A stretch of DNA of 64,000 nucleotides, taken from Rossellomorea pakistanensis. GTDB lineage: Bacteria > Bacillota > Bacilli > Bacillales > Bacillaceae_B. Of the stretch, positions 1 through 8,825 are shown in pieces (within the stretch, counting starts at the first letter, position 1; each line of letters begins with the position of its first letter). The stretch is taken from contig NZ_JAFBDZ010000002.1 of the NCBI RefSeq assembly GCF_016908495.1, positions 1,054,001 through 1,118,000 on the forward strand, read 5' to 3'. A program made the translations under genes and the position numbers. The notes under the pieces are model-generated. The model saw only the letters and a program-made list of their open reading frames with translations. It did not search any database and had not been told where the DNA came from.

Positions 1-36
1 TTACTCCGGAAAAGCATCCGATAATTGAAATAACTT

Positions 37-222
37 TTATGACAATAAGTAACGAATCAATCCTAATATAGCAAAACAAAATAAAACTGTGCCAGATCCT
101 ATACCAGTAATTGCACTGTTGGCTACTTCCAATCTTTTGGATAGCCACGGTGATATTACTGCAATTACTATCATAAGTATCGCTAGCGCATACAAACCAG
201 GGTCTTTAAAGATATTTACCAA
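37..222 (-). CDS. Small hypothetical membrane protein (61 aa)
   Basis: The frame encodes 61 residues with two hydrophobic stretches (about residues 9-25 and 40-60) flanking a short polar loop (SKRLEVANS), so a two-span membrane protein is likely. The only in-frame start is a TTG just after an in-frame stop, and I see no convincing ribosome binding site at a normal distance, so the 5' end is uncertain. I do not recognise a family. A hairpin and a tiny frame with a good ribosome binding site lie about 200 bp upstream on the same strand. It is called because its composition is that of a real membrane protein and no better frame covers the region. Confidence 0.4.
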   Translation of the reverse strand: MVNIFKDPGLYALAILMIVIAVISPWLSKRLEVANSAITGIGSGTVLFCFAILGLIRYLLS

Positions 223-390
223 CGGGAAAAAGTGGGTTCATACGCCCATTTTAAGTTTATTAAATAGTTTTTTCTTCGAGTTTCCTTTCTTCTAATACAT
301 CAATATTTGTCGGGACAAAATAAATTACATCAATTTTGAATAGTTGTTCGTTCGCTAAATTTGTGTAAAACATCCCAGGTTTTTGTCGGA

Positions 391-432
391 AAAACCTAGC
401 TAATCTTTTCATGTGAAGGTAGCTGGGTTTTA
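391..432. terminator. Hairpin in the 223-591 intergenic stretch
   Basis: An imperfect 12-bp inverted repeat (AAAACCTAGCTA / TAGCTGGGTTTT, one G-U pair) closes a loop of about 17 nt. Read on the - strand the stem is followed by five T, so it could end or attenuate transcription toward the 61-aa frame. Read on the + strand only four T follow. The rest of 223-541 holds nothing else I can support. Confidence 0.4.
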
Positions 433-468
433 TAGTTGGATGTGAAAAATAGCACTTAAAATAAGCAC
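430..468 (-). other. Possible 12-residue leader frame
   Basis: On the - strand an AGGAGG (475-480) stands 6 nt before a GTG that opens a 12-codon frame (MLILSAIFHIQL) ending inside the hairpin at 391-432. The good ribosome binding site is what attracts notice. It may be a leader peptide for the downstream small membrane gene or simple chance. Confidence 0.2.
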
Positions 469-541
469 AAAATACCTCCTAAAGTGACATAATAATTAGT
501 CAAGAATTTCCTCTCTTAAATAAAAAATAATTATAAAACTT

Positions 542-569
542 TTGACAATTCTGTGAATTGATTTAGAAT
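542..569 (+). promoter_or_regulatory. Sigma-A promoter for the 592 gene
   Basis: TTGACA at 542-547 and TAGAAT at 564-569 are separated by 16 bp. The expected start of transcription (about 576) falls just before the ribosome binding site of the gene starting at 592. Confidence 0.65.
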
Positions 570-591
570 AATAGAAAAGGGAGATGAAAAT

Positions 592-891
592 ATGGAAGCT
601 AATTCGAAGAAAATATTAGATGTTGTGAAAAAGTTCGCAGGTATTGGGTGTGCCATCGGAATCGCCATTTTTGTATTCAGTCTATTTGCAAGCGGTTACA
701 ATGAAAATTATGTATTATCGTATGTAGGTGCAACGATTGCCTTTAACGCTATTCTTGTATTTTTGATTGGCGTATTTTTCGTTGTAACGGAAGAAATGAT
801 TGGTAATACACGAAAAGGGAAGAAGTTAGAACGAAATCCTTTTCAAGAAAAAAAACCTGAGCATCGGTTAAGACACTCAAGTTTTATATAA
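592..891 (+). CDS. Hypothetical two-span membrane protein (99 aa)
   Basis: Ninety-nine residues with a polar N-terminus, two membrane spans (about residues 18-35 and 43-65) and a basic tail rich in Lys, Arg and His. The start ATG follows AAAAGGGAGATG with good spacing and sits under a near-consensus sigma-A promoter. The gene converges on qoxD with only 6 bp between the two stop codons and no terminator between them, so read-through or transcript collision is possible. I do not recognise the family and assign no function. Confidence 0.7.
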   Translation: MEANSKKILDVVKKFAGIGCAIGIAIFVFSLFASGYNENYVLSYVGATIAFNAILVFLIGVFFVVTEEMIGNTRKGKKLERNPFQEKKPEHRLRHSSFI

Positions 892-897
892 TCATTT

Positions 898-1188
898 TTA
901 TTGGTAACCCCAAATCATCGTTAACAATGTTCCCAAGATCGTAACGATTGCCACGAATAGGGCGTACCAAATATTCGTATAGATTGATTTTTTATCTTCA
1001 GACTCTCCAGCATGCATGAACATGACTAATTGAACGCCTGCTTGCATAAATGCTGTGACTAGAAGAATGACTACTCCTGTTTTAGGAGAAAGGTCGAACA
1101 TAAGAACAGAAAGGGCGACAGCCGTCAGAATGAGTGAGAAGGCATAGCCCATCACGTGTCCAACAGGAAATAATTGTTTACTATTCAT
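898..1188 (-). CDS. qoxD: Cytochrome aa3 quinol oxidase subunit IV
   Basis: This is the last gene of the qoxABCD operon and encodes a 96-residue protein with three predicted membrane spans, the size and topology of the small CyoD/QoxD/COX-IV subunit. The conserved stretch with GHVMGYAFSLILT near the N-terminus and MQAGVQLVMFMH in the middle is typical of prokaryotic COX subunit IV. It starts 1 bp after the qoxC stop, so translation is probably coupled. The subunit helps to assemble and stabilise the quinol-oxidising, proton-pumping terminal oxidase in the cytoplasmic membrane. It is somewhat shorter than B. subtilis QoxD. Confidence 0.9.
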   Translation of the reverse strand: MNSKQLFPVGHVMGYAFSLILTAVALSVLMFDLSPKTGVVILLVTAFMQAGVQLVMFMHAGESEDKKSIYTNIWYALFVAIVTILGTLLTMIWGYQ

Positions 1189-1189
1189 C

Positions 1190-1786
1190 TTACATCATTC
1201 CTTTCAAGTAGACGAAGCTAAAGATGAAGATCCAAACTACGTCTAAGAAGTGCCAGTATAAAGAGAAAATGAATGATTTATTCGCCGTTTCCGGAGTTAA
1301 GCCACGTTTCTTTACTTGCATAAGGATGAAGATCCCCCAGAATAACCCTAGGGTAACGTGTGCTCCGTGAGTTCCTAGTAAGGTTAATAAGCTAGATGTA
1401 AAAGCACTTACCTGTAAACCTGCTCCCACGTGAACATAGTGAGTAAATTCATAAATCTCAACGCCCAGGAAGCCGGCTCCAAGGATAAGGGTGACGATGA
1501 AGAAGCCCATCGTCGCTTTTTTATTGCCAAGACGCATGGCGTTAACACCTAAGCCAATGGTGAAGCTACTTGTTAATAATAAAATTGTTTCAATCAATAC
1601 AGGTGTTACTTCAAAAATTTCAGATCCTGCTGGACCGTTGCCTGTACGATCTACTAGTGTAAAGTATGTGGCAAAGAGCGTTGCAAATAACGCAATTTCC
1701 GCTCCTAAAAAGATCCAAAATCCTAATATTTTTAATCGATTTTCTTCTGTACTATATTCAAGTGGCAGCGAGTGATCTATTTTCAT
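1190..1786 (-). CDS. qoxC: Cytochrome aa3 quinol oxidase subunit III
   Basis: A 198-residue heme-copper oxidase subunit III with five predicted membrane spans. Recognisable motifs are [20 protein letters not shown] (first span), [13 protein letters not shown] and [20 protein letters not shown] (last span), all hallmarks of the CoxC/QoxC family. Its ATG overlaps the qoxB stop codon (ATGA), so the two are translationally coupled. Subunit III has no redox centre; it stabilises subunit I and its proton uptake. Length agrees with known QoxC proteins. Confidence 0.95.
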   Translation of the reverse strand: MKIDHSLPLEYSTEENRLKILGFWIFLGAEIALFATLFATYFTLVDRTGNGPAGSEIFEVTPVLIETILLLTSSFTIGLGVNAMRLGNKKATMGFFIVTLILGAGFLGVEIYEFTHYVHVGAGLQVSAFTSSLLTLLGTHGAHVTLGLFWGIFILMQVKKRGLTPETANKSFIFSLYWHFLDVVWIFIFSFVYLKGMM

Positions 1787-3732
1787 GCGGAAGCACCTCG
1801 CAATTTCTTTTCAGTTTCTTCAATTTCTTCGACCGAGATATAATGGCCATGATCTTTTTCAAATGAACGATGGATCATACAAGCGAATATTCCGATCGTC
1901 GCAATGATGGCTGGAATAAACATGCTAAATACCATACAGAATCCCCAGATAAAGAAGACGGCACCTAGGATAAACGGCATTCCACTATTGTTCGGCATAT
2001 GAATCGGCTCATATTTGCCTTTAAACAATTCCACACCTTTTTTCTTAGAATCCCAAAATGCTTGAATGGAGTCCACTGTTGGCGTAATCGCAAAGTTGTA
2101 TTCTGGAATTGGACTGTGTGTCGCCCATTCCAATGATCTAGCGTCCCAAGGATCAGCTGTCACATGCCTTGGTGCATAACGAATACTCCAGTAAATATTG
2201 TAACAAATAAGCGCGAACCCAATGGCCAAACCTACTGCTCCGATAAAGGAAATCATGTTCATAAGACTAAATCCAGATGACTCGGAATAAGTGTACATAC
2301 GACGAGCTTGCCCATCTAGGCCCGAAATGAACATCGGGAAGAATGCTACATTAAAGCTGATCGTAATGAACCAGAAAGCCCATTTTCCAATTTTTTCGCT
2401 TAAACTGAAACCGAAAATTTTTGGCCACCAATACGTAAATCCAGCTAATACAGCAAATACAGTACCAGGAATCAAGACATAATGGAAATGTGCCACAAGG
2501 AACATTGTATTATGGTATTGATAATCGGCACTTGCCATTGCAAGCATTACCCCTGTAACTCCCCCAATGGTGAAAATCGGGATGAACGCTAAAGAGTAAA
2601 GCATTGGGACTGAAAATACGATCTTTCCTTTGTACAGGGTGAAAAGCCAGTTAAAGATCTTAACCCCTGTCGGGACAGCAATCGCCATCGTAGTGATCGA
2701 GAAGATACCGTTAACCATTGCACTGTGCCCCATTGTGTAGAAATGGTGGGCCCAAACAATGAAAGATAAAGCTGAAATAGCAACCATACTAATGACCATT
2801 GATTTATACCCGTAAAGGTTTCTGCGGGCAAAGGTTGAAATGATTTCACTATAAATACCAAATGCAGGCAGGATAACAATATATACCTCAGGATGTCCCC
2901 AAACCCAGAAGAGGTTTGCCCAAAGCATATCCATACCGCCATTACTCATCGTAAAGAATTGTGTACCGAAGAGACGGTCCATTGTCATTAGTGCAAGAGC
3001 AACTGTTAGAACAGGGAAAGCAAAAACGATAATAATGTTTGTGATCAAGATTGACCATGTAAACATTGGCATTTTCATTAATTTTAACCCTGGTGCTCTC
3101 ATTTTCAAGATGGTGACGATAAAGTTAATACCTGTCATTAACGTACCGATCCCGGCAATTTGTATCGCTATTGCGTAATAGTTACTTCCAACGCTTTTAC
3201 TGAACTCATTAGCAGCTAGCGGGAAGTAAGATGTCCAGCCCGCATCTGGGGAGCCCCCGACGACGAAGGAAATATTAAATAACATCGCCCCGAAAAAGAA
3301 TAGCCAAAAGCTTAGTGCATTCAATCGAGGGAATGCAACGTCACGTGCCCCAATTTGCAGGGGAGTGACAATATTCATTAAGCCTATGATAAAAGGCATC
3401 GCCATAAATAAGATCATAACGACCCCATGAGTAGTGAAAATTTCGTTATAGTGCTGCCCATCTAGTAATCCATTTTCAGGGACCGCTAATTGAGCACGCA
3501 TTAATAGGGCATCAGCTCCACCACGGAAAAGCATTAGTAGAGCAGAGATAATATACATGACACCGATTCGCTTATGGTCAACAGTTGTCAACCATTCACG
3601 CCAAAGGTAACCCCATTTTTTAAAGTAAGTAAGTCCGAGTATGATGGCTAAAATTGTCACGCCAATAGCAATTTGCGACATAACAATCATTGGACCACTG
3701 TGGGGTACAGCAAATCTATCGAAATAATCCAT
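1783..3732 (-). CDS. qoxB: Cytochrome aa3 quinol oxidase subunit I
   Basis: Catalytic subunit of the aa3 quinol oxidase, reducing oxygen at the heme a3-CuB centre while pumping protons. Visible signatures include [12 protein letters not shown] (CuB His with the cross-linked Tyr), AHHFYTMGH (the other two CuB His residues) and the heme-ligand segment [13 protein letters not shown] place the start at an ATG at 3732 preceded by GAAAGGAGTTACAAAGCA rather than at an in-frame ATG 36 bp upstream, which has no ribosome binding site. This gives 649 residues, the length I recall for B. subtilis QoxB. It is second in the operon, after qoxA, and overlaps qoxC by 4 bp. Confidence 0.95.
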   Translation of the reverse strand: MDYFDRFAVPHSGPMIVMSQIAIGVTILAIILGLTYFKKWGYLWREWLTTVDHKRIGVMYIISALLMLFRGGADALLMRAQLAVPENGLLDGQHYNEIFTTHGVVMILFMAMPFIIGLMNIVTPLQIGARDVAFPRLNALSFWLFFFGAMLFNISFVVGGSPDAGWTSYFPLAANEFSKSVGSNYYAIAIQIAGIGTLMTGINFIVTILKMRAPGLKLMKMPMFTWSILITNIIIVFAFPVLTVALALMTMDRLFGTQFFTMSNGGMDMLWANLFWVWGHPEVYIVILPAFGIYSEIISTFARRNLYGYKSMVISMVAISALSFIVWAHHFYTMGHSAMVNGIFSITTMAIAVPTGVKIFNWLFTLYKGKIVFSVPMLYSLAFIPIFTIGGVTGVMLAMASADYQYHNTMFLVAHFHYVLIPGTVFAVLAGFTYWWPKIFGFSLSEKIGKWAFWFITISFNVAFFPMFISGLDGQARRMYTYSESSGFSLMNMISFIGAVGLAIGFALICYNIYWSIRYAPRHVTADPWDARSLEWATHSPIPEYNFAITPTVDSIQAFWDSKKKGVELFKGKYEPIHMPNNSGMPFILGAVFFIWGFCMVFSMFIPAIIATIGIFACMIHRSFEKDHGHYISVEEIEETEKKLRGASA

Positions 3733-3788
3733 TGCTTTGTAACTCCTTTCGAATATATTCATGAACAAGAAGTGAATTCTAATGATGA

Positions 3789-4739
3789 TTAGTGATGACT
3801 ATGTTCAGATTCCTGACCGTTTTGATCGTGTGAATCTGATTTTTGCTGGTGTTCATCATGGGATCCAGATTCTTCTGGTTTATCATCCGTTGAACTTCCG
3901 TGATGATGTCCAGCGTTCTCCCCTTCAGGAGCAGGGTAAAAGGCTTGATGTGTTCCGTTGAACGTCTTCCGTCCAATATGTCCATCTTCTAATAAATGAT
4001 CAAACTCTTTTTTAGTGAGCTTATCAGCAGTGCTTTTAACATCTGAAACCCACTCATCATATTCTTTCTGGGTCATAGCTAATGCCTCAAATTGCATTTC
4101 AGCAAAGCCTGCACCGTTAAAGTTAGAATTTCGTCCCATATAGGAACCTGGAACGTCTGCTAATAAATGTAAAGTGTTGACCATATCACTCATCGCATAT
4201 TTTTGTCCGCCAAGCTGTGGAATCCATAAACTTGTAATTGTTCCATGGGAATACAGCTTGAATTCAACTGGACGATCTATTGGAATATTTACGTAGTTAA
4301 CAGTTTCGATATTTTCTTCCGGATAACTAAAATGCCACTTCCAGTTAGAAGAGGAAGCATAGATGATTAATGGTTCCTTATCTTCATACCCTTTCGGAGT
4401 AGCCTCGACCTCATAAGTCGATTGAACAGTGACAACGGAGAGAAACGCCACGATAAGTACTGGGATTGTCACCCATATTATTTCCAGTGTCTTACTCCCC
4501 TCAATATGAGGAGGTTCATAGTCTTTATCTGCTTTTGAAGCACGATATTTCGTTAGCATGAAGATGAAGAGACCAGTAACCACTAGCACAATAAAGGCCA
4601 TTGTCCACATTGATAATTTAATTACATCTGCTTGAGTTTGAGCGACAGGACCTTTAGGATCTAGTACGGCTAATTCACAGCCTGAAAGCACTGTGAAAAT
4701 GGTAAAAACGATAAATAGCAAAGCCCATTTCATTTTCAT
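3789..4739 (-). CDS. qoxA: Cytochrome aa3 quinol oxidase subunit II (lipoprotein)
   Basis: A 316-residue subunit II with a lipoprotein signal (LSGC, lipidated Cys near residue 21), two membrane spans and an extracytoplasmic cupredoxin domain (about 125-245; the segment with [14 protein letters not shown] is typical of CyoA/QoxA). The cupredoxin domain has no Cys-x3-Cys CuA site, which marks a quinol rather than cytochrome c oxidase. The ATG follows AAAGGGGAATCTGT. An odd feature is the C-terminal tail: about 40 residues with nine His among Asp, Glu, Ser and Gln, a possible metal-binding extension. First gene of the qox operon, behind a promoter with a TGTGA-N6-TCACA palindrome. Confidence 0.95.
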   Translation of the reverse strand: MKMKWALLFIVFTIFTVLSGCELAVLDPKGPVAQTQADVIKLSMWTMAFIVLVVTGLFIFMLTKYRASKADKDYEPPHIEGSKTLEIIWVTIPVLIVAFLSVVTVQSTYEVEATPKGYEDKEPLIIYASSSNWKWHFSYPEENIETVNYVNIPIDRPVEFKLYSHGTITSLWIPQLGGQKYAMSDMVNTLHLLADVPGSYMGRNSNFNGAGFAEMQFEALAMTQKEYDEWVSDVKSTADKLTKKEFDHLLEDGHIGRKTFNGTHQAFYPAPEGENAGHHHGSSTDDKPEESGSHDEHQQKSDSHDQNGQESEHSHH

Positions 4740-4820
4740 ACAGATTCCCCTTTCTTTTTGGAGTATGGATAATAATAGCTATTTGAAAAAATGGTAAGCT
4801 TTCATCAGACTGACGTTTTT

Positions 4821-4862
4821 ATTATAGTAAAACAAAAATCATTAAATGTGACGCATTTCACA
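4821..4862 (-). promoter_or_regulatory. qox promoter with TGTGA-N6-TCACA palindrome
   Basis: On the - strand a TATAAT -10 element (4821-4826) has no good -35 hexamer. Instead the palindrome TGTGACGCATTTCACA lies at 4847-4862, with its centre about 41 bp upstream of the expected transcription start (about 4814). That is the class II activator position of Crp/Fnr-type proteins. The site also resembles the Rex consensus (TTGTGA-N6-TCACAA). Which protein binds cannot be told from sequence alone. Confidence 0.55.
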
Positions 4863-5002
4863 AAATGTTCACGAAGAAGTATATGGTAAACGTCAAAAAT
4901 TGTTCATAAATAAGCGATTAATAAAAGGAAGCGGAGTATGAAAAATCAAATTTTTCTAAATATATGGCAAGAAAAACAGTTATTAATAATATTCTAATAT
5001 AA

Positions 5003-5058
5003 TAAAAAAGAAACCGATTCAAAGTCAGTGTTTCATTAACAATGACTGAAGTCGGCTT
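5003..5058 (-). terminator. Terminator between the DUF1450 gene and qox
   Basis: On the - strand an imperfect stem (AAGCCGACTTCAGTCA pairing with TGACTTTGAATCGGTTT, one bulge and a G-U pair) is followed by CTTTTTTATT. It would end transcripts from the DUF1450 gene before the qox promoter. The rest of 4863-5229 holds nothing else I can support. Confidence 0.6.
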
Positions 5059-5229
5059 ATTATTATGGAACTTTAACATTATGTAGAGAGGGGGAGGGAG
5101 AGGCTGATTTAAAGAATTTTGAAGTTAATTTTGAAGGTTTTTCCCTGGCTGCTGCCAGCTTGATATTTCTTAGATCTATTACTCTTTTAAAAAAACATAT
5201 AATAATCTTTCAACGATTTCATTGATTTC

Positions 5230-5448
5230 CTATTTTATTTCTAGTTTTTCTAAAAGTTCCTCATATCTTTCGATTATGACAGGTTTTTTGTTTATGACGG
5301 TAAAACTCTTTGTCATGCATTGTCCGCAGTTACCTAGACAGTAATCTTCTTCAATTGTAATAGTAGGGTTTTTCTCTGCCATTTCCTTAATTTCTAACGA
5401 TCCATTCATGTAATTTGAAGTGCAAAATTTTACTAGATAACTCAACAT
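5230..5448 (-). CDS. DUF1450 (YuzB-like) cysteine-rich small protein
   Basis: A 72-residue protein of the DUF1450/YuzB type. It has an N-terminal FC motif (VKFCTSN) and a central cluster CLGNCGQC (C-x3-C-x2-C) followed by a short beta-rich end, a pattern seen in small redox or iron-sulfur-like proteins, though the biochemical role of the family is unknown to me. The chosen ATG lies just after AAGGAGGAATTG; an upstream in-frame start would overlap that ribosome binding site. Monocistronic, with a terminator about 170 bp downstream. Confidence 0.75.
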   Translation of the reverse strand: MLSYLVKFCTSNYMNGSLEIKEMAEKNPTITIEEDYCLGNCGQCMTKSFTVINKKPVIIERYEELLEKLEIK

Positions 5449-5577
5449 CAATTCCTCCTTAAGCAAATTTTGGAGCTAATTATATTCAGAAAAATCCGTC
5501 AATGCAAATGCATACACCAAAGCAGGAACGCTTTAACCTAGTAACGCTTTAGTGTTTTTTGACTTTAATGGGAGTTT

Positions 5578-5639
5578 TTGCACGAAAATATTTTTCGAAT
5601 TATAATAACAACATTATTAGAAAATTTAAAACGTTTTCA
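5578..5639 (+). promoter_or_regulatory. Promoter and cre-like site of the nhaC-pdh operon
   Basis: A TTGCAC-17 bp-TATAAT pair (5578-5583 and 5601-5606) is followed at 5626-5639 by TTAAAACGTTTTCA, which differs from the CcpA cre consensus (TGNAANCGNWNNCA) at one position. A cre site just downstream of the start would repress under glucose. No other feature is evident in 5449-5829 apart from a direct repeat of ACGCTTTA near 5530. Confidence 0.4.
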
Positions 5640-5829
5640 ATTATAGAAATAGTAAAAAATGTGCATCCTCCAAACACAAGAAGACTCGAAATAGGATTCT
5701 ACTAATCTTACATTCATGAAGGAATGAACACCATGTTTTTTAAAAGATTGATTGAAAACGCTTTCTGTCTGTGAGCCATTGAAGCCTTTAAGATGCCAAA
5801 CCTCATAAAGAAGATAAAGGAGAAGATAG

Positions 5830-7266
5830 ATGAAAAAACCTTCATTTTTAGCCTCAATCATCGTTGTACTATTCGTAATTACTTTGTTAGGGATAAGCAT
5901 TCTTCATTATGGTGTCGCACCTCAGATTCCGATTGTCGTGGCAGCGATTTTCGTTGCCTGCTATGGCCTGACATTAGGTTATAAATGGAAAGAGTTAGAA
6001 AGTGCTATGGCAAAAGGGATATTTTATGGAATTCCGTCGATCCTCATTCTCTGTTTAATAGGAATGTTAATAGGGGTTTGGGTTTTAAATGGGACCGTCC
6101 CGACGATTACGTATTACGGCTTACATACCTTATCCCCTGACCTCTTCTTAATGTCAACCGTTCTAATCTGTTCAATTGTCTCGGTGGTTTGTGGAAGCTC
6201 TTGGAGTTCGATTGGGACGATCGGTGTTTCCTTAATGGGTGTTGCCTATGGTTTGGACATCTCGCCAGCCATGACAGCAGGTGCAATTGTTTCTGGAGCA
6301 ATCTTTGGGGATAAGATTTCGCCACTCTCAGATACTACGAACCTTGCATCGGCTACAGCAAAAGTTAATATCTATGAACATATTAAACATATGTTATGGA
6401 CAACGATTCCGAGTTTTATCATTACATTAGCTGCCTTTACCGCCATCGGCTTTTTTCTCGATAGAGGCAATGAAGATAATAACCAGATTGAAACGATTAT
6501 TAATGTTCTAAGTGATGAATTTATGATTACACCCATCACACTGATGTCTCCATTGTTAATCATTATTCTTGCTGTAAAACGTATGAATCCTATTCCATCT
6601 CTTGTCATTGGTTTAATCGTGGCGATTTTAACCACTTTCTATACGGTTCCAAATGTAGCAATTGGGACGATTATGGAAACAGCTCATAATGGCTTTGTTG
6701 CCGAAACAGGGGTAGAAGCAATCGATCAATTGCTCTCACTTGGCGGGCTGAGCAGTATGTTATTTGGAGTTTCACTTATTATCATCTCGCTTGCCTTTGG
6801 GGGGATCATCCAACAAATAGGAATTGCCCATTCGATTATTGAGGGCATTCAAAAAATGTTGAAAAGCAGAGGGAATGTGATCACATCAACCGTTTGTTCC
6901 TGTCTAGGGATTAACTTAACTGTAGGGGAACAGTATCTATCCATTATTTTACCTGGGCAGTTATTTGAATCAGCTTTTAAAAAGGTAAGGCTTCATCCTA
7001 AAAATTTATCTAGAACCTTGGAGGATGCAGGAACAATCATTCATCCGATGATCCCATGGGGAGTAACAGGGGCCTTTATCATGTCCACATTAAATATAGG
7101 CATGGAATACGTTCCTTATGTCTTTATTAGTATGATTACGCCGGTTGTGGCCATTATCTATGGATATACCGGAATTGGCTTGGCTCCATTGCAAGAAGAG
7201 GGGAAACAAGAGATAGAAACAACGGAAAGCAGAAGTGAAGTAACTAGAAAGACAATGGAAGGATAA
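5830..7266 (+). CDS. nhaC: NhaC-family Na+/H+ antiporter
   Basis: A 478-residue polytopic membrane protein with about eleven hydrophobic spans. The family signature GDKISPLSDTTN at residues 160-171, the small-residue run CGSSWSSIGTIG at 121-132 and the later HPMIPWGVTGAF mark the NhaC family of Na+/H+ (or malate/lactate) antiporters. The ATG follows AAAGGAGAAGATAG. Only 24 bp separate it from the amino-acid dehydrogenase gene, which suggests one operon. The substrate could therefore be an organic anion or amino acid exchanged for Na+/H+, as for MleN-type members, rather than Na+ alone. Confidence 0.85.
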   Translation: MKKPSFLASIIVVLFVITLLGISILHYGVAPQIPIVVAAIFVACYGLTLGYKWKELESAMAKGIFYGIPSILILCLIGMLIGVWVLNGTVPTITYYGLHTLSPDLFLMSTVLICSIVSVVCGSSWSSIGTIGVSLMGVAYGLDISPAMTAGAIVSGAIFGDKISPLSDTTNLASATAKVNIYEHIKHMLWTTIPSFIITLAAFTAIGFFLDRGNEDNNQIETIINVLSDEFMITPITLMSPLLIIILAVKRMNPIPSLVIGLIVAILTTFYTVPNVAIGTIMETAHNGFVAETGVEAIDQLLSLGGLSSMLFGVSLIIISLAFGGIIQQIGIAHSIIEGIQKMLKSRGNVITSTVCSCLGINLTVGEQYLSIILPGQLFESAFKKVRLHPKNLSRTLEDAGTIIHPMIPWGVTGAFIMSTLNIGMEYVPYVFISMITPVVAIIYGYTGIGLAPLQEEGKQEIETTESRSEVTRKTMEG

Positions 7267-7290
7267 TACATATACTAGGAGGAAATTAAA

Positions 7291-8439
7291 ATGACATTGA
7301 CACTACCAACAGAAAATCCAAACATCCAATCAACAGGTTCATTCGACATGTTTACAAAAATCCAAGACCATGAACAAGTCGTATTCTGTAATGATCCAGA
7401 AACAGGCTTAAAAGCGATCATCGCGATTCATGATACGACCCTTGGACCAGCATTAGGCGGGACGCGAATGAGACCGTATCACACATTTGAGGATGCCTTG
7501 GAAGACGCTCTACGATTATCAAAAGGGATGACCTACAAAAATGCGGCAGCTGATAATGACTTCGGTGGTGGGAAAGGAGTCATTATTGGAGACCCGATGA
7601 AGGATAAGACTCCTGAATTATTCCGTGCCTATGGACAATTTATCGATTCCTTGAAGGGCAGATTCTATACTGGAACAGACATGGGGACCGTTCTTGATGA
7701 TTTCGTCCATGCCCATAAAGAAACAAATTGTATTGCTGGCTTACCAGAGGAATATGGTGGAGGCGGTGAAACATCGATTCCTACAGCACTTGGAATTTTA
7801 TACAGTATCCAGGCAGTAGCCAATACATTATGGGGACATGAGAATTTAACAGGAAAAAGATTTGCTATTCAAGGACTAGGAAAAGTTGGTTACAAAGTAG
7901 CGGAACATCTACTTGAGCATGGAGCTGATTTATATGTTACAGATGTTTCCGAAGAAGCAATCCAGGCATTGGTAGAGAAAGCCGGTGGAAAAGCAAAAGC
8001 AGTCAAGAATGATGAGATTTATGGAGTGGATGCCGATGTGTTTGTCCCATGTGCCATTGGGGGCATTATCAATGATCAAACCATTGATCAACTAAAAGTA
8101 AAAGGAATTGCGGGTGCCGCTAATAACCAGCTTCTTCATGAGAACCATGCTAAAATTTTAAAAGATAAAGGGATCCTTTATGCTCCTGATTATATTGTCA
8201 ATAGCGGTGGCGTCATCCAAGTAGCGGATGAATTATACGGACCGAACAAAAGCCGAGTATTAAGTAAAACGAAAACGATTTATCGTTCAATTCTCGAGGT
8301 TCTAAAGCAATCAGAAACTGAAAATATCACGACGTTAGAAGCAGCAAACTTGGTATGTGAAAAAAGATTAAATGTAAGAAAGCAAAGAGCAAGCTTTTTC
8401 TCTCCTAATAAACGACCGAAATGGGAGGTTCGTTATTAA
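7291..8439 (+). CDS. pdh: Phenylalanine dehydrogenase (Glu/Leu/Phe/Val dehydrogenase family)
   Basis: A 382-residue NAD-dependent amino-acid dehydrogenase that oxidatively deaminates L-Phe to phenylpyruvate and ammonium. Active-site Lys83 and Lys95 (in [16 protein letters not shown]), the NAD-binding GLGKVG at 195-200 and Asp218 are present. TGTD (127-130), HKETN with Asn146, and the C-terminus [11 protein letters not shown] resemble Lysinibacillus and B. badius phenylalanine dehydrogenases and not leucine dehydrogenase. One pocket position, Val308 in VNSGGV, is Leu in those enzymes and Val in leucine dehydrogenase, so specificity may be broader. The ribosome binding site is AGGAGG. It is followed by a strong terminator and probably makes an operon with nhaC. 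Confidence 0.82.
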   Translation: MTLTLPTENPNIQSTGSFDMFTKIQDHEQVVFCNDPETGLKAIIAIHDTTLGPALGGTRMRPYHTFEDALEDALRLSKGMTYKNAAADNDFGGGKGVIIGDPMKDKTPELFRAYGQFIDSLKGRFYTGTDMGTVLDDFVHAHKETNCIAGLPEEYGGGGETSIPTALGILYSIQAVANTLWGHENLTGKRFAIQGLGKVGYKVAEHLLEHGADLYVTDVSEEAIQALVEKAGGKAKAVKNDEIYGVDADVFVPCAIGGIINDQTIDQLKVKGIAGAANNQLLHENHAKILKDKGILYAPDYIVNSGGVIQVADELYGPNKSRVLSKTKTIYRSILEVLKQSETENITTLEAANLVCEKRLNVRKQRASFFSPNKRPKWEVRY

Positions 8440-8667
8440 TTGAAAATACTGATTCCAAGAAGAAATGTCCTTTATAAAACTAAAGGCTGAAACATCATAG
8501 TGAATCATCAAAAAGGTCCGTCATAAAGCCGGGAAGGCCAAAATCAATCAAATGTAAGTGAAATGCCGTTATATTCACTTGAGAAAACCTATTTGAATTA
8601 TTCAATGAATGAGTCTGTTATTTGTATTGATTTTCCTTTTTTGAAACTTTCAAGTAAAAACCGTTGA

Positions 8668-8715
8668 TAAAGAATCAGCATTGAGAAATGAATTCTCAAT
8701 GCTGATTCTTTTTTA
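8668..8715 (+). terminator. Rho-independent terminator after pdh
   Basis: A perfect 17-bp stem (AGAATCAGCATTGAGAA and its complement) with a 5-nt loop is followed by six T. It lies about 230 bp after pdh, and the sequence between holds no gene. Confidence 0.9.
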
Positions 8716-8765
8716 TAAATATCAATGAACTCCCTTATGTTTTGTATCTAAATTTGTAACCACTC

Positions 8766-8798
8766 GTTCATCATCCGTTCATATTCCACTTATATACT
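8766..8798 (+). promoter_or_regulatory. HssR-like box and -10 element of hrtBA
   Basis: The direct repeat GTTCATCAT, two bases, GTTCATATT (8766-8785) matches at all but two bases the HssR recognition sequence described for S. aureus and B. anthracis hrtAB (two GTTCATATT units spaced by two bases). It overlaps where the -35 would be, upstream of TATACT at 8793-8798, as expected for activation by a response regulator. Confidence 0.6.
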
Positions 8799-8825
8799 AG
8801 AAGAGGAAGTGAAGGAGGAAAAGAT

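Noticed and set aside
2589..2942. 117-codon frame on the - strand inside qoxB
   Set aside because: Same strand, other frame, within the conserved qoxB coding sequence; no ribosome binding site and no recognisable protein.
7291..8439. Leucine dehydrogenase as the name for this gene
   Set aside because: The C-terminus (RPKW), TGTD and KETN motifs fit phenylalanine dehydrogenases better; only one pocket residue is leucine-dehydrogenase-like.
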